NCBI RefSeq assembly: GCF_003576645.1
Contig: NC_044922.1
Location: 801,961-865,960, forward strand
DNA: 64,000 bases
From: Ipomoea triloba
Taxonomy: Eukaryota > Streptophyta > Magnoliopsida > Solanales > Convolvulaceae
Direction: 5' to 3'
The position numbers and the translations under genes are program-made. The first letter of the stretch is position 1; every line of letters starts with the position of its first letter. A model generated the notes under the pieces. That model was not told the DNA's origin and did not search any database. It was given only the letters and a program-made list of their open reading frames with translations. Positions 35,117 through 47,000 of this stretch are shown in pieces.

Positions 35117-36982
35117 ATGGCCGTAACCTTCTCAGATCTCCACACAGAGGCTGGCGTCAAGTCTCTTGATGCGTTTCTCTCTGGAAAATGTTATATTTCT
35201 GGGTAATTATTATTCGTTTTAGTTTATATCTAAAATTTTAAGGTTTTTGAAGTTCTTCAATTTGATTTCGATTTGTTAACTATGATTTGTAGAGATCAAT
35301 TGACTAAGGATGATGTCAAGGTATATGCCGCTGTTTTGGAGCAGCCGAGCGCAGATCTCTTCCCAAATGCCAGCAAATGGTACCATGTTGTGTCCACCAA
35401 GCTCGCCGCAAGGTATCTTAGTTTATTTTTGTTGTTTTTATCACGATTTTGTGTGTATTTAGTTGTGTAGGGTGGTAATGGATTGATTTTTGTTATTTTG
35501 TTTTTGAACTTAAAGTTAATTGCCTGTTTGAAATTTTAATTATATGTATTGTGATGTTGTAGCTTCCCTGGGAAAGCTGTTGGAGTTAGAATTGGATGCC
35601 AAGATGCTCCAGCTGAAGCTGCACCAGCTAAGGTTGTTCCTAATTGCATATTCTTCTATTTGCTAATTTATGTAATAATAAATGTATTGTTTTTGTGTAT
35701 CTAGTGCTTCTTTAAACTTGTTTGAAATTGTGTTGAAATTAATTGTCGTTTTATCTCATATAAATATTGTAGAAATTTGCATTTTTGTATATAGTGTTAT
35801 GGTTTAATTGTTCTGGTATAATTAATGTTTTCTTAGTAGAGGTTATACTTTGATCATATAGTTGATGTAGAATTGTTAAATGAAGATATTCTTTTGTTCT
35901 ATTTAGAGGCCGGAGTTTATTGAAATGCATGGGACTTGGATTTCATAGCTCATCTATACTGGATTTGTTTTGGATGGCTTGTAGGTTTATGTTGTGGGGT
36001 GAGGATGATTTTGAGAGAATGCTTCTAGATGTGTTTGTGATAGAATGTTGTCAGGTTATGTTATGAGAACTTGTGAGACGTTTTACTACTTGGGATATGA
36101 ATGAATTTTTGATAGCATGCAAATGATGGAGATATTGTTCCACTTGTTTGCATGTTAGATCTTGATAGGGAACCACTTTTTCATGTGTTGCTTGTTAGCT
36201 GTTGATATTGTGGTGTGTTTCTATTGAATTTTTTCTCCCGTATAGTGAGTTGCCTTCTAATTACATTAGGCAATGTGCCACTTGAATCTATGCAGGTTGT
36301 AGATGATGATGATGATGACATGGATCTCTTCGGTGAAGAGACAGAGGAGGAGAAGAAAGCAGCTGAAGAGAGGGCAGCAGCAGCCAAGGCATCTACCAAG
36401 AAGAAAGAGAGTGAGTTTACCGAGTTCTTTTCCCTTCCCTGTTCTTTACCAATCTAAGCATTTACTGCCTAAATGCGTTATATATGTTATCTCTAATCAA
36501 GATTACTGCCAATGTATCATAATTTATCTTCCATTGGTTTCTGTAGCAGAAAACTCACGTTCATTTATTGTCTCTCTTCTATAGGTGGGAAGTCATCTGT
36601 TCTTATGGACATCAAGCCTTGGGATGACGAGACCGACATGAAAAAGCTGGAAGAGTGTGTTCGCAAGGTTCAGAAGGAAGGGCTTCTGTGGGGAGCATGT
36701 ATATATCACTACTTTTACTTTTATTCCATTTTATTCCACCCAACCCCCACCCCATGTGGTTTGGTGTTTTTATGTTTTGGTAACTTACGGCCTTTACATT
36801 TTCTTTTTCTCTCCGCAGCTAAATTGGTTCCAGTTGGCTATGGAATTAAGAAATTGCAGATCATGCTTACGATAGTTGATGATCTTGTCTCGGTTGATGA
36901 CCTCATAGAGGAGGAACTAACTGTTGAGCCTTGCAGTGAGTATGTGCAAAGCTGTGACATTGTTGCCTTCAACAAAATCTGA
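35117..36982 (+). CDS. Translation elongation factor 1-beta (eEF1B guanine-exchange subunit)
   Basis: Six exons: 35117-35202, 35293-35412, 35563-35632, 36296-36410, 36585-36698, 36819-36982, giving 222 residues with perfect phase continuity. The N-terminus ([38 protein letters not shown]) is the GST-C-like helical part that binds eEF1B-gamma. A central acidic linker ([23 protein letters not shown]) leads to the C-terminal GEF domain ([36 protein letters not shown]) ending CDIVAFNKI. Family role: exchange of GDP for GTP on eEF1A during elongation; cytosolic. Length fits the plant beta (beta') form. A CT-rich leader ends just before the ATG, as in many plant translation genes. Confidence 0.96.
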
Positions 36983-37610
36983 GCACAGAATGGGTCGAGT
37001 CCTTTTTTGGATTCTGTAATTTTGCGAGTTTTTGTTGGTCAAATACTTTACCCTACCGTGCTATTCTTCTCGTGTTTTTCTTTTTGTGGTCCAGACAGAC
37101 TATTTTTAGAATGAATGGAACTTAACTTTCATTCTATTACACCTTGGTTGAACTTGTTAAAGTTATTAATGGAGTGAAAGTGTTTAATTTTGTTGTTCAA
37201 CATTTAGAATTAATACTTGATGTGCTACTACTATCATTGTGTGTGTATATATATAGGTTCATAATCAAGTGAGAATTATGTTCCAGGTAATAATTTATGG
37301 ATAAATTTAAACAATTGATTTAGTATATCTAACGGTTGAAAATATATAAAATTTTGTAGTACTATAAAAATGATTTTGCTCATTTTATAAATTTGTAATA
37401 TTTATGAAAATGACCATGTTTATTTTTTACTTGATTTATCATCTATCAAATTTTGCAGATTAATGGTTTAGATTTGTGGATAAGTTTACTTTGAGAGTGA
37501 AATATATGTGTTGTCCATAAGTTTTCACTTATGATTTATGTTGTGAATTTTGTTGATTTCTAAGTATAAAAATAAATATATTTGTCAAATGAGAGGTCAT
37601 GAGATCGAGT

Positions 37611-38632
37611 CTCAATGGAGGTAGTATTGATTCCTTGTGTTTCAACCGATGGAGCTTGTATTTTGAATGCTCTCTCACAAGAAAGTGAATCATTCCAGAT
37701 TCCACAACAGAGAGACAACAATGAGTGTTCCACAACAGAGAGAACAATGAGTGCGGTACTATGTTCTATATCAGTCGTTTCTTGGAACTCTTCGGAAGAT
37801 TTTAGTTTGTCTGCCCCCGACACACCATTATCTTCATAGTATATCATACGAAGCAATCATCATGGTCGTTCTAATTATGATATTTGTTTTACAAATGAAG
37901 GAAGACTAGTTTACTCTCAAGGAGTTGGACAACTTCTGTAATGAACTCTTCATAGTATATCATACAAAGCCATCATGGTCGTTCTAATTATGATATTTGT
38001 TTTACAAATGAAGGAAGACTAGTTTACTCTCGAGGAGTTGGACAACTTCTATAATGAACTCTTCATAGTATATCATACAAAGCAGTCATCATGGTCGTTC
38101 TAATTATGATATTTGTTTTACAAATGAAGGAAAACTAGTTTACTCTCGAGGAGTTGGACAGCTTCTATAATGAACTGAAGTCTTCTCCTCCAAGTGGGGA
38201 TTCTCCTCCTCCCAAACCTGATGAATCTTCAAAAAGATCCCTTTTCGAATTCCCAAGGTGGTATTATAATTTCCACTCACTCGCCTGATCTTGTATTTTA
38301 AACGCTCTCTCACACGAAACAAGTGAATCATTCCAGGTTACACAGCAGAGAGACAACAATGAGTGCGGGTACTATGTTCTATACTACATCAGTCGTTTCT
38401 TGGAACTCACTCATGAAGATTTTAGTCTCTCTGACGGCTACCCTTACTTTGCGAACCCCCCACAGACACCATTATCTTCATAGTATATCATACGAAGCAA
38501 TCATCATGGTCGTTCTAATTATGATATTTGCTTTACAGATGAAGGAAGACTAGTTTACTTCCAAGGAGTTGGACAACTTCTGTAATGAACTGAAGTCTTC
38601 TCCTCCAAGCGGAGATTCTCCCTGAGTTGTTC
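37611..38632 (+). pseudogene. Scrambled inverted copies of the 3' exons of the neighbouring ULP1-like gene
   Basis: Plus-strand DNA matches exons 7-9 of the minus-strand gene at 38902-42579. Two copies of the catalytic-Cys exon are present (37697-37790, damaged by a 30-bp internal repetition; 38336-38450, nearly intact). The last intron plus start of the last exon occurs four times: three in tandem with 113-116-bp spacing (from 37831, 37947 and 38060) and once more from 38475. In every copy the Trp codon of MKKDW is TAG. An exon-7 end (TTTTCGAATTCCCAAG) precedes the second block. No continuous reading frame remains. Confidence 0.85.
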
Positions 38633-38901
38633 ATACATGAGATCGAGTCTCAATGGAGTCTAAGTTAAGGTGTCCACTATGTAAAATCCACTATGTATAA
38701 TGCAACTTGTTCCTTCATTCATTGAGTGAGTTGGTGCATACACACACATGACACATTAAGACATGGGTTCATACTCCTGACCAAGTTAACCCCTTTTGGT
38801 TCTAGCTTTAACATATTTTGTTCTCAAATCAAACGATCCACTAAGAGTATACTGAAGTGACTCAAACAATTTCTAGGAAACAAAGGATCATGCCATCTAA
38901 T

Positions 38902-41900
38902 CTAAGATATACAGCAGTCTTGCAAGTCAATACTCCCAGAATCAGATGAAGATTCATCAGGTTTGGGAGAAGGAGAATCTCCGCGCGGAGGAGAAGACTT
39001 CAGTTCATTACAGAAGTTGTCCAACTCCTCAGGAGTAAACCAGTCTTTCTTCATCTGTAAAGCAAATATCATAATTAGAACAACCATACGATGATTGCTT
39101 CGTATGATATACTACGAAGATAATGGTGTCTGCGGGGGGCTCACAAAGTAAGGGTAGCCATCAGACAAACTAAATTCTTCAGGAGCAAGTTCCAAGAAAC
39201 GACTGATGTAGTACAGAACATAGTACCCACACTCCTTGTTGTCTTTCTGCTGTGGAACCTGGAATGATTCACTTGTTTCGTGTGAGAGAGCGTTCAAAAT
39301 ACAAGATCAGGCGAGTGAGTGAAATTGTAATACCACCTTGGGAATTCGAAAAGGGATCTTTCTGATCATCTGCTGCACCTCTTTTGTCTGTCCTGCGCCG
39401 TAACTGTCGAACACAAATCTGCAAAGCAAGAATGTGAACGAATTGGTTCTTGTTTTTCAGAACAAAAATGAAAATTTTCAGACGATCAGGGAATGTACTT
39501 TCTTATCCCGGGTTCCATTTGTTTAGCATGGGCTACTTGCATCGAGTCCAGCAGCAACAAGCATGGAGTACTGGCTTTTGACTGAACACCTTTGCCCATG
39601 TTGCAAATGATCAAAAGAAACCAATGGCCCCTAATAAAATTACAAGTCAGCCTATATTACAAAAAGGTTTTCTTATTATTTTGTAGGGTACTTTAAAGGG
39701 AATGGAGATTGAACCTAAGATATCGAGTCTCAAACCTACTCCAGTGCACTACGAGATCTTTGCCAAAACAAGTTCAGGTATGATTTATGTGTAAGCACAA
39801 TATATTTTAACGACAAAATCTAGTCATGCATACATTGCAGAAGAAGATAAACATACCACTGAGCAATAGGAACAAAAACATATGTTTTGGAGATGTCTTT
39901 ACTCTTGATCCAATTCAGCACCTTAGGTTTAAAGTTTCTGTTTGTGTACATGTAATACCAAAAGGAGTCAAGGTAAGTAAATAAACTTCTCCTCTCTTCG
40001 GGAATCTTCGCCCATATTTTCCTACATAATCCAATAAACCCGAAGCTTAGAACAAATAGAGACAGAAAGAAGCATACTTCTTTGAATAAAAAAAAAAGGG
40101 CATAAGACCACAAATCTTACTCCAGATAGCAACTAAGGGTTCCTGAGTCTAACTCCCCTAGGTCACTGCTTCTTATCCTGGATTGTCCACGACAACGAAG
40201 AGAACGCTGCGGGGTAACTACAGATTTGCCTAAACAAACAACCTCCTCACAAATTTGTTCTCGGTGTGGGCGTGCAGTTTTTCGTTTTGCACCATTTCCT
40301 ACATCTGGACGTTTTGCACTATTTCCTACATCTGTACCTGATACAAATCAGAGTCAAAACATTTCCTAAGACACCAAGTGACTTATAATGACAAACAAAC
40401 CACACACATGTTAAAAATCCAATAGAAACCAAGAGTGAAAAGATAAGGACCAAACTGAAGAGCAAAATTGAAACACAAGGCAATAAAAGAAAACAATAGC
40501 CCAACTGCATTAGAGAAACACTGATGAGGACAGACTTATTGGTGAAATGAAATGATATAACAGAAACCAAGAAATTCCATTCAACCATTTACAAGTAAAT
40601 CTAGATTTGCAATAATCTTCATTTAATTCAATCTATAACTTCAGCCTCATCTTAATATTAAAATTTGCTCACCCTACATTAATGAAATATTTATCTTGAA
40701 TCTCAATAAATTGCATTTGCAATCAGTAACCAATATGCTTAACTTCCCCAACATTCCAGTTATTGAATTATTCATACAATCCCTCTTCAGTAGTTCAATT
40801 CAATATAGGACTTGGGCAGATTAGCTAGAAATGAATATATTAGTGAAGTTAGAAAATAAAAATAAATAAATGAAAGCAAAAAAAAATGATGGAAGAATAA
40901 GAAAACACCATGTATCACCACAAGAAGAAAATTGATTGAGAATAAACATTCTCTGTAATATAGAGCAAATTAGCAAAATATTATACCTTTCTTGTGTTTT
41001 GATGTTCGGCGACGAGGAACATTTTTTACCAATGAGTTTACACTGGTGCAGATTGCTTCTCCAGATAATTGCACGTTCTGCTGAATGTGTTGAGAAGACT
41101 CTGCTGCAAAGTAAGAAAACCCATAATTAGTGAATTACCAAACTGAGTGACAAATCACACACACATATCCTCAGCAATCACCCAAACTAATATTCAAGCA
41201 TTTCATACTAAAAGTGAATATGCCGTAGCTCACATATGCTCTGGTTTCAGTTCTTGTAGTTTTATGTGAAACTAATGACATAAAGGCATTGGAACATCAA
41301 ATGTGTCCAAGCATCAGCCATACATTTAGCTCAAAATTATCCACAGCCAGAGAGAATCAGAACAAAGGAATGGAGATAAGGAGATGCACTTTCATGTGTC
41401 CATATGCACACACATGACAGTTAAGACGTAATTTACGGGTCCATAAATATGCAGAACCTTTAACCTCAAAAACCAGTGTAATTTCTGGCAGATTGTTATG
41501 GAATAAACAAAACGGAAATGACAAATGAACTACTCCTACAATAGAAAAATATGACCTAAAACAAACTTAATTGGATATGTTTAGATAAACTTTAAAATTA
41601 TCAAGCTCTATCTTGGATGGAACATGGTAAAGATTACATACACATTCACATACAGTTAGGTTAATATCATTCTGTAATTCAATGTTTAGATAAGGGTCCT
41701 AACATATCCAAATCATAGTTAATTTTAAACATCCCTAAGCATTCTCAACTAGAACTGAACCCATAAAATCAAATTGGAGCCTTGATGAAAATGAATAGAA
41801 CCAAGCAAATTTTCTAAGCTAAGCATTCAGATCAATTAGATTGGATATCAAACCATCTACTCGCTTACAGAGTGGCTACAAAAGTAACTGTATGACAGAA

Positions 41901-42579
41901 TGTCATATCAGAAAGAAGGCAATAGTATAAGATTAAAGCTCAAACACCAAACAAAAGAAACACAAATGCATAGGGTAAAGCATTGGCAGCAAAGTAAAAC
42001 ATTCAGTGAATTGGACTACTCGTTGCCAACAAAGAAATCTTGAAAACATGATCTCAGGACAGAAAAAGCAGCATTCCCCATCCCCAATACACCACAAAAC
42101 CTAGTATTAGTGTTTTTATACAAGCATAGTAACCCTAGAAATCCATCAAAGCTCCCATATCAAATTTTACAGGAAAAATATAAAAGAAGTTTGCAGGCAC
42201 ACCAGCATTTGTTACGTCCATTGCGTTTGCGTCACACTCGGCCTCAGCGCAATTGTCATCAATCCCTAGTTCACACCCAAAACGAAACAGCATATTAGAC
42301 AAACAACCAAACAAGAAACTTCAGAACTTTCAATGAACACTGACAAGCACAAAGACGCATACATACACACACACACACACACACAAAAAAACACAAACAC
42401 ATGGTGTGCATCAATAACAACCGAAAAGATCACAAAAAGTGGAGAGAGTGGGATAAAAATGTACTTGGAAGCTGCACGAAAACGTCTAAGCCTTGCGGAA
42501 TCTCTTCTTCTGGCTGCATTTCGGACTCGGCCTGCTTCTGCTTCCGCTTCCTCTTTCTGAAGTAGGTTTTCTTCACCAT
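38902..42579 (-). CDS. ULP1-like (peptidase C48) SUMO-protease-type protein
   Basis: Nine exons on the minus strand: 42465-42579, 42203-42265, 40987-41103, 40121-40337, 39857-40021, 39499-39630, 39337-39418, 39145-39258, 38902-39054; 1,158 coding bases, 385 residues. The short basic N-terminus (MVKKTYFRKRKRKQKQ) looks like a nuclear signal. The C-terminal half is a C48 domain: VFVPIAQWGHWFLLIICN (His228), LLLLDSM (Asp254), VPQQKDNKECGYYVLYYI (Gln301 oxyanion, Cys307). The Q-to-C spacing of six matches Ulp1. Family role: cleavage of SUMO precursors or conjugates; some plant C48 genes are transposon-derived, and substrate cannot be inferred. The domain is compact and all catalytic residues are present. 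Exon 3 could start 3 bases later. Its 3' end faces a pseudogene copy. Confidence 0.85.
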
Positions 42580-42896
42580 CCCTACAAACTTTTCTTACAA
42601 TGAAACAAAGAAAAAGGGGATTCTTAGGCTACAGAGCGCGAAAGCGTGGAGAGAAAAATTGCTACAAAATGTTGGTGGTGAACTCAATCACTGATTTATT
42701 GATGAAAAGAGCTAGTGGGCTACTGGCTAGTCACCCTAAGCAAGACCTTCCTCAAATATCAATATTCTGTTTGGCTTTATTGAGTTTTCAGTTTTTTCTT
42801 CTACTTTTAATTTTTCATTTTTAAATAATCAAATTTAAACTATTATTAAATTTGCTGCATTTATTTAAGGAGGACATTTTAAACTATTAGATTTAT

Positions 42897-43025
42897 TTTT
42901 ATTTTGAATACTACTAACTCTATTACAATGCAGTATCTGCTCATAACTACTTTTTCTCACTGAGGCTCGAACCCACCACCTCCCGTATAAAGAGAAGGGT
43001 TTGATGCCACTGGACCACAATATCC
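42897..43025 (-). mobile_element. tRNA-derived SINE downstream of AGO4 gene
   Basis: Minus strand: TGTGGTCCAGTGGCATC head, B box GGGTTCGAGCCTC, GAGCAGATACTGCATTGTAA, tail AGAGTTAGTAGTATTC and A's. Confidence 0.8.
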
Positions 43026-43196
43026 TTGACAATGATATTTTATCTACATGGTAGAGCTCACACAATGCAAGACATATTGTCATACCTGAAAATCATATAA
43101 CATAATTAACTTATGAGCTCTTTAACTTTAAATAACAATATAAATGTGATTAATTAGTTTGTTGTATCTTATTACTTTAAAACACTAAAATTCAAA

Positions 43197-43470
43197 CTAA
43201 TCAAATTCACTAAAATAATCAACTAACTATTTACCAAACACCCCTACAAATTCAAATTCTAACACTTCAATACTGAAAATAATCAACTAACAACTATTTA
43301 CCAAACAGCTCCGCAAATTCAAATTCTAACACTTCAATTCACTAAAATAATCAACTAAGTATTTACCAAACACCCCTACAAATTCAAATTCTAACACTTC
43401 AATACCGAAAATAATCAACTAACAACTATTTTACCAAACACCCCCAAATTCAAATTCTAACACTTCAACA
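43197..43470. repeat. Tandem repeat, about 65-bp unit, four to five copies
   Basis: The unit is of the type CAAATTCTAACACTTCAAT, ATAATCAACTAAC, TATTTACCAAACACCCC. Copies differ mainly by presence of an AACAACTA insertion. It lies between the ULP1-like and AGO4 genes. Confidence 0.85.
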
Positions 43471-43484
43471 CCAATCAATTTGTG

Positions 43485-43650
43485 ATTTGAACCGCTCATG
43501 TATAATTTGTGAGACCATTCATGTGTAATTTGAACCGCTCATGTGTAATTTGTGAGACCATTCATGTGTAATTTGAACCGCTCATGTGTAATTTGTGAGA
43601 CCATTGATGTGTCATTTGTGTACTATAACACCGCTCATGTATAACTTATG
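43485..43650. repeat. Tandem repeat, about 42-bp unit, three copies
   Basis: The unit reads TTTGAACCGCTCATGTGTAA plus TTTGTGAGACCATTCATGTG. Copies are nearly identical, the last partial. It directly follows the 65-bp array. Confidence 0.85.
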
Positions 43651-44043
43651 AGCTATACCACAATAACAGTATTACCCTCGTCACTCAAAAAGTAAAATGA
43701 CAGTAATAAATTGCCCAAAATTCAACAATGCTCCATGTGTAATAAATTGTAAAAAAGAAAATAGAAGAGAAGCAAGCATAAGATACTCGGATTAGGTAGA
43801 ACCATGTCCTTAAAATAAACCACACTCCGACAGCAAGTCAAGTGGAGTCACATACTCCCCCTCCCCTATCCATACAACAAATTAGTCTTCCAAAAGATTT
43901 GCATGGGAGGGGAGGGACAACCATAAAAAGTTTAAGAGCATTACAACCTAAAACAGTCTTAAACATTGTCTGGTCTGGTCTGGTCAACCGCATAATAACC
44001 ATACTCGAAACTATATTTACAATCCAGTAAGCAGGCAGCCTTC

Positions 44044-47000
44044 TTAACAGAAGAACATTGAACTGGACACTTTCTCCTCCAGCTTAGGCAACTGCGGAAC
44101 AGGAGCTGGACCACCATTCTTGCTACCTCCACCACCAGGGTTTGAAGATGTGTCAGAAGAGCCCTCAAATTTCATCCATTGTCCCAATTGAGTCGCAGCC
44201 AAATGAGCATAGCATATTGGGGCAACTGCATGGTTAACAACACCAATTAGGAACAACACAGTAGAGATGAGAAGAGCAATTGGTTAATCGTAGGAAAACA
44301 AATCAAGAGAATTACCAACTGAGATGGCAGTGGTGCTTCTTTGGTACCTGCAACAAGAAGACAATAATTTAGCCAGCGTTTGACAAACTGTAACTTCTCA
44401 GTTATTATAATTATTAACCATATGAGAAAACCACTTACACATAGGATAAGCTGTGCACAAGTTCTTGTAGCTCATCTGCAGAAAACCCAACCTCATCCAG
44501 AAGAACATGGTAATGAGTTGGTCTTGTAGTCCCCTGTAAATGTAGATAATTATTTAGAGGGTAAAAAGGGAGTATAAAATGTTACACAGAAAAATGGTCA
44601 ACAATCATTAATCACTTCGACTCTGAGAATTATAGAGAGATATAGACATATCTACAAAGGTAAATGAGAAGGGCAAAATTTTAGGACATCCATTTAGAAT
44701 GAAAAGGTTATTATAAGTGAAAAAGGAAGACAACATACAATCATTCCTGCATGGGCACACAAGTAGAAGTCATTGTTCCTAGGATGGCAAACTTTATTGT
44801 CTATGATTGTCCCTGTAAATTAATAACAATGAAACTGGTAAGGTACTTCACCCTGAAGCAGGAGTTTAGGTATTCTCAAATTTGATTGTGTATTACCTGG
44901 TGGAACATTATCAGGAGACCCAGGCTGAAAGAACTTAGTATGATGATTCTTCTGAGCAATAATAACCACAAACTTGGGTGACCATTTCTCGTCAAGAAAT
45001 TTGCAGGCCTGCATTAAATGGTGGAAAGTGAAGTTCAAGAATGGAGTTAAATTTTAGAATTTAGATCATGGCCTACTAAAATGTTACCTCAATGATCTGA
45101 TCAAGCTCAATATTCAGTACTTGATTGAATTGGGATTCACTGACACCATCCCTGCAAGTCATGGAAAGAAATCAATAAAACAAAATATTGAGCAAGCCAA
45201 AAAATAAGTCGCAACTATACAGGCAAACAGCAAAGAAAAGGCACATGAACAGAGGTTAAAAATCAACAAACTTCTGCAGAAATGACTGATTTAATGACCT
45301 ATATAATAACAGGCTACCAATAATATCCCAAATTTGCATTAATAATCACAGGAAAGATTTTACAATTACTGAATCAATTGCTAATTCACCTCATTGAGCA
45401 GCCTCCTTACATTTCTTTCCCCTACCCTGTAAAGTTCATGCTATGTCCAATTAAAATAACCAGATTTACCTTTCCAGAGCAAGGTTTTTCCCTTCAGGTA
45501 CAATGGCTATAGATCATGGAGACATGGACCGATACAACTAACAAAATTTATTTTCAAAAATTGACAACAATAAGGTGGCGCAAAAGATACCTGAAGATTA
45601 TGATTTGATCAGGCTTCCTTTTTCCAGAACTAACATAAAAATCCAGCAAAAGCTCCCTGGAAATCAAAATGATTGAAATAAATATTATAAATCGGAATCT
45701 CGCCATGAGATATAATCTATACGAACAACTTATAGCCTCAAATTCATTTCCCATCTGTTTTACTTTTAAGATGAAACTACACCCAAGAAAAGGAAAAGAA
45801 AATTCACCTCATAATTCCTTCATCCTCAGTGTCAGAGACACGTTTAAACAAGTTATCAATCATTTCAACCTTTGCAGACTGAGTACGCACTGATGCTCTA
45901 TAACGAGAAATCGAGGGCCACTGCCTTGAGCTAACAACCTGTAAAAAGTTTATAATGAACATGAAGAATGCTAGTAATCAGAACCTGACACAATGCAAAA
46001 TAGTACACAGCTAAAAAGAAACAACAGATTACTCGGGAGTTGCAGACATACCGCTGCAATTGAGGGGACATCAGTCTGACCAGGAGAGCCATGTGACACA
46101 TCCATCCCAAGAATAATTGTAGGAGCTTTCGACACCATAGGAAGTGAAGGAGAATGCTCCACAGTCAACATTGAATTTAATCCACCAAGCTGATAAGAAT
46201 AATTTACAAGGGAAGAAACATGAGAATAAAAATATGAAGCATTTAAGGTGGCAAGGAATACGCAGAGTCATAGCGCAAACATGAACATATAACTCTCACC
46301 TTGGCATTAATCTTGAGAAGACAATTAGTTATGTATTGATCATTTACTCTGGTAGGTGCCATGCATTGAGTCACTATACCATATTCAGCAAGATTCTTTC
46401 GTTTCCAAGGCCCTTTCAGTATAAATAGGTCAACAGTTACATGTTAATATGCTTCTGAAGGATAGTTCATTCAGAACATTAAAAAAGGGGAAAAGGTAAA
46501 TTAGGCAAACCATATATGTCACAATTCTTTCTTTCAGGAAGGAGACAAAGGAGAAACTTTGGTGCCCCTGGAAGCTTGGATTGGACCTCTTCAAACATTT
46601 TGTCTACTCTGACAAGAGGTGGAGCCCTTCTGAATTGTGGACTTTCCTCAAACACATCAAAAGGGGCTTCCACAGTCTTCAAAACAAAAATTACAGTTAG
46701 TAGAAAAATGAATAGCCAATCATCTCTAGAAATTTGGTATACTTAATTACTTATGATGCAATATAGAACATACAATTCCTTTCATTTCTCCACACTTAAT
46801 CAAATCTCTGACAAGACCGCGTATGTCACATCGTGCAGAGAAATTAACAACAGCCCAACGTTCAATCTTAGAGGGATCAACAAGTCTCTGTCCATCCATA
46901 CACCAAAAAAAGGTCAGGAAGAAAGCTAGGTGAGGTGTCAATTAGTGGAGAAAGCACATCACATTCAAATAACAAGAAATAAAAATAATAATTAGTATTT

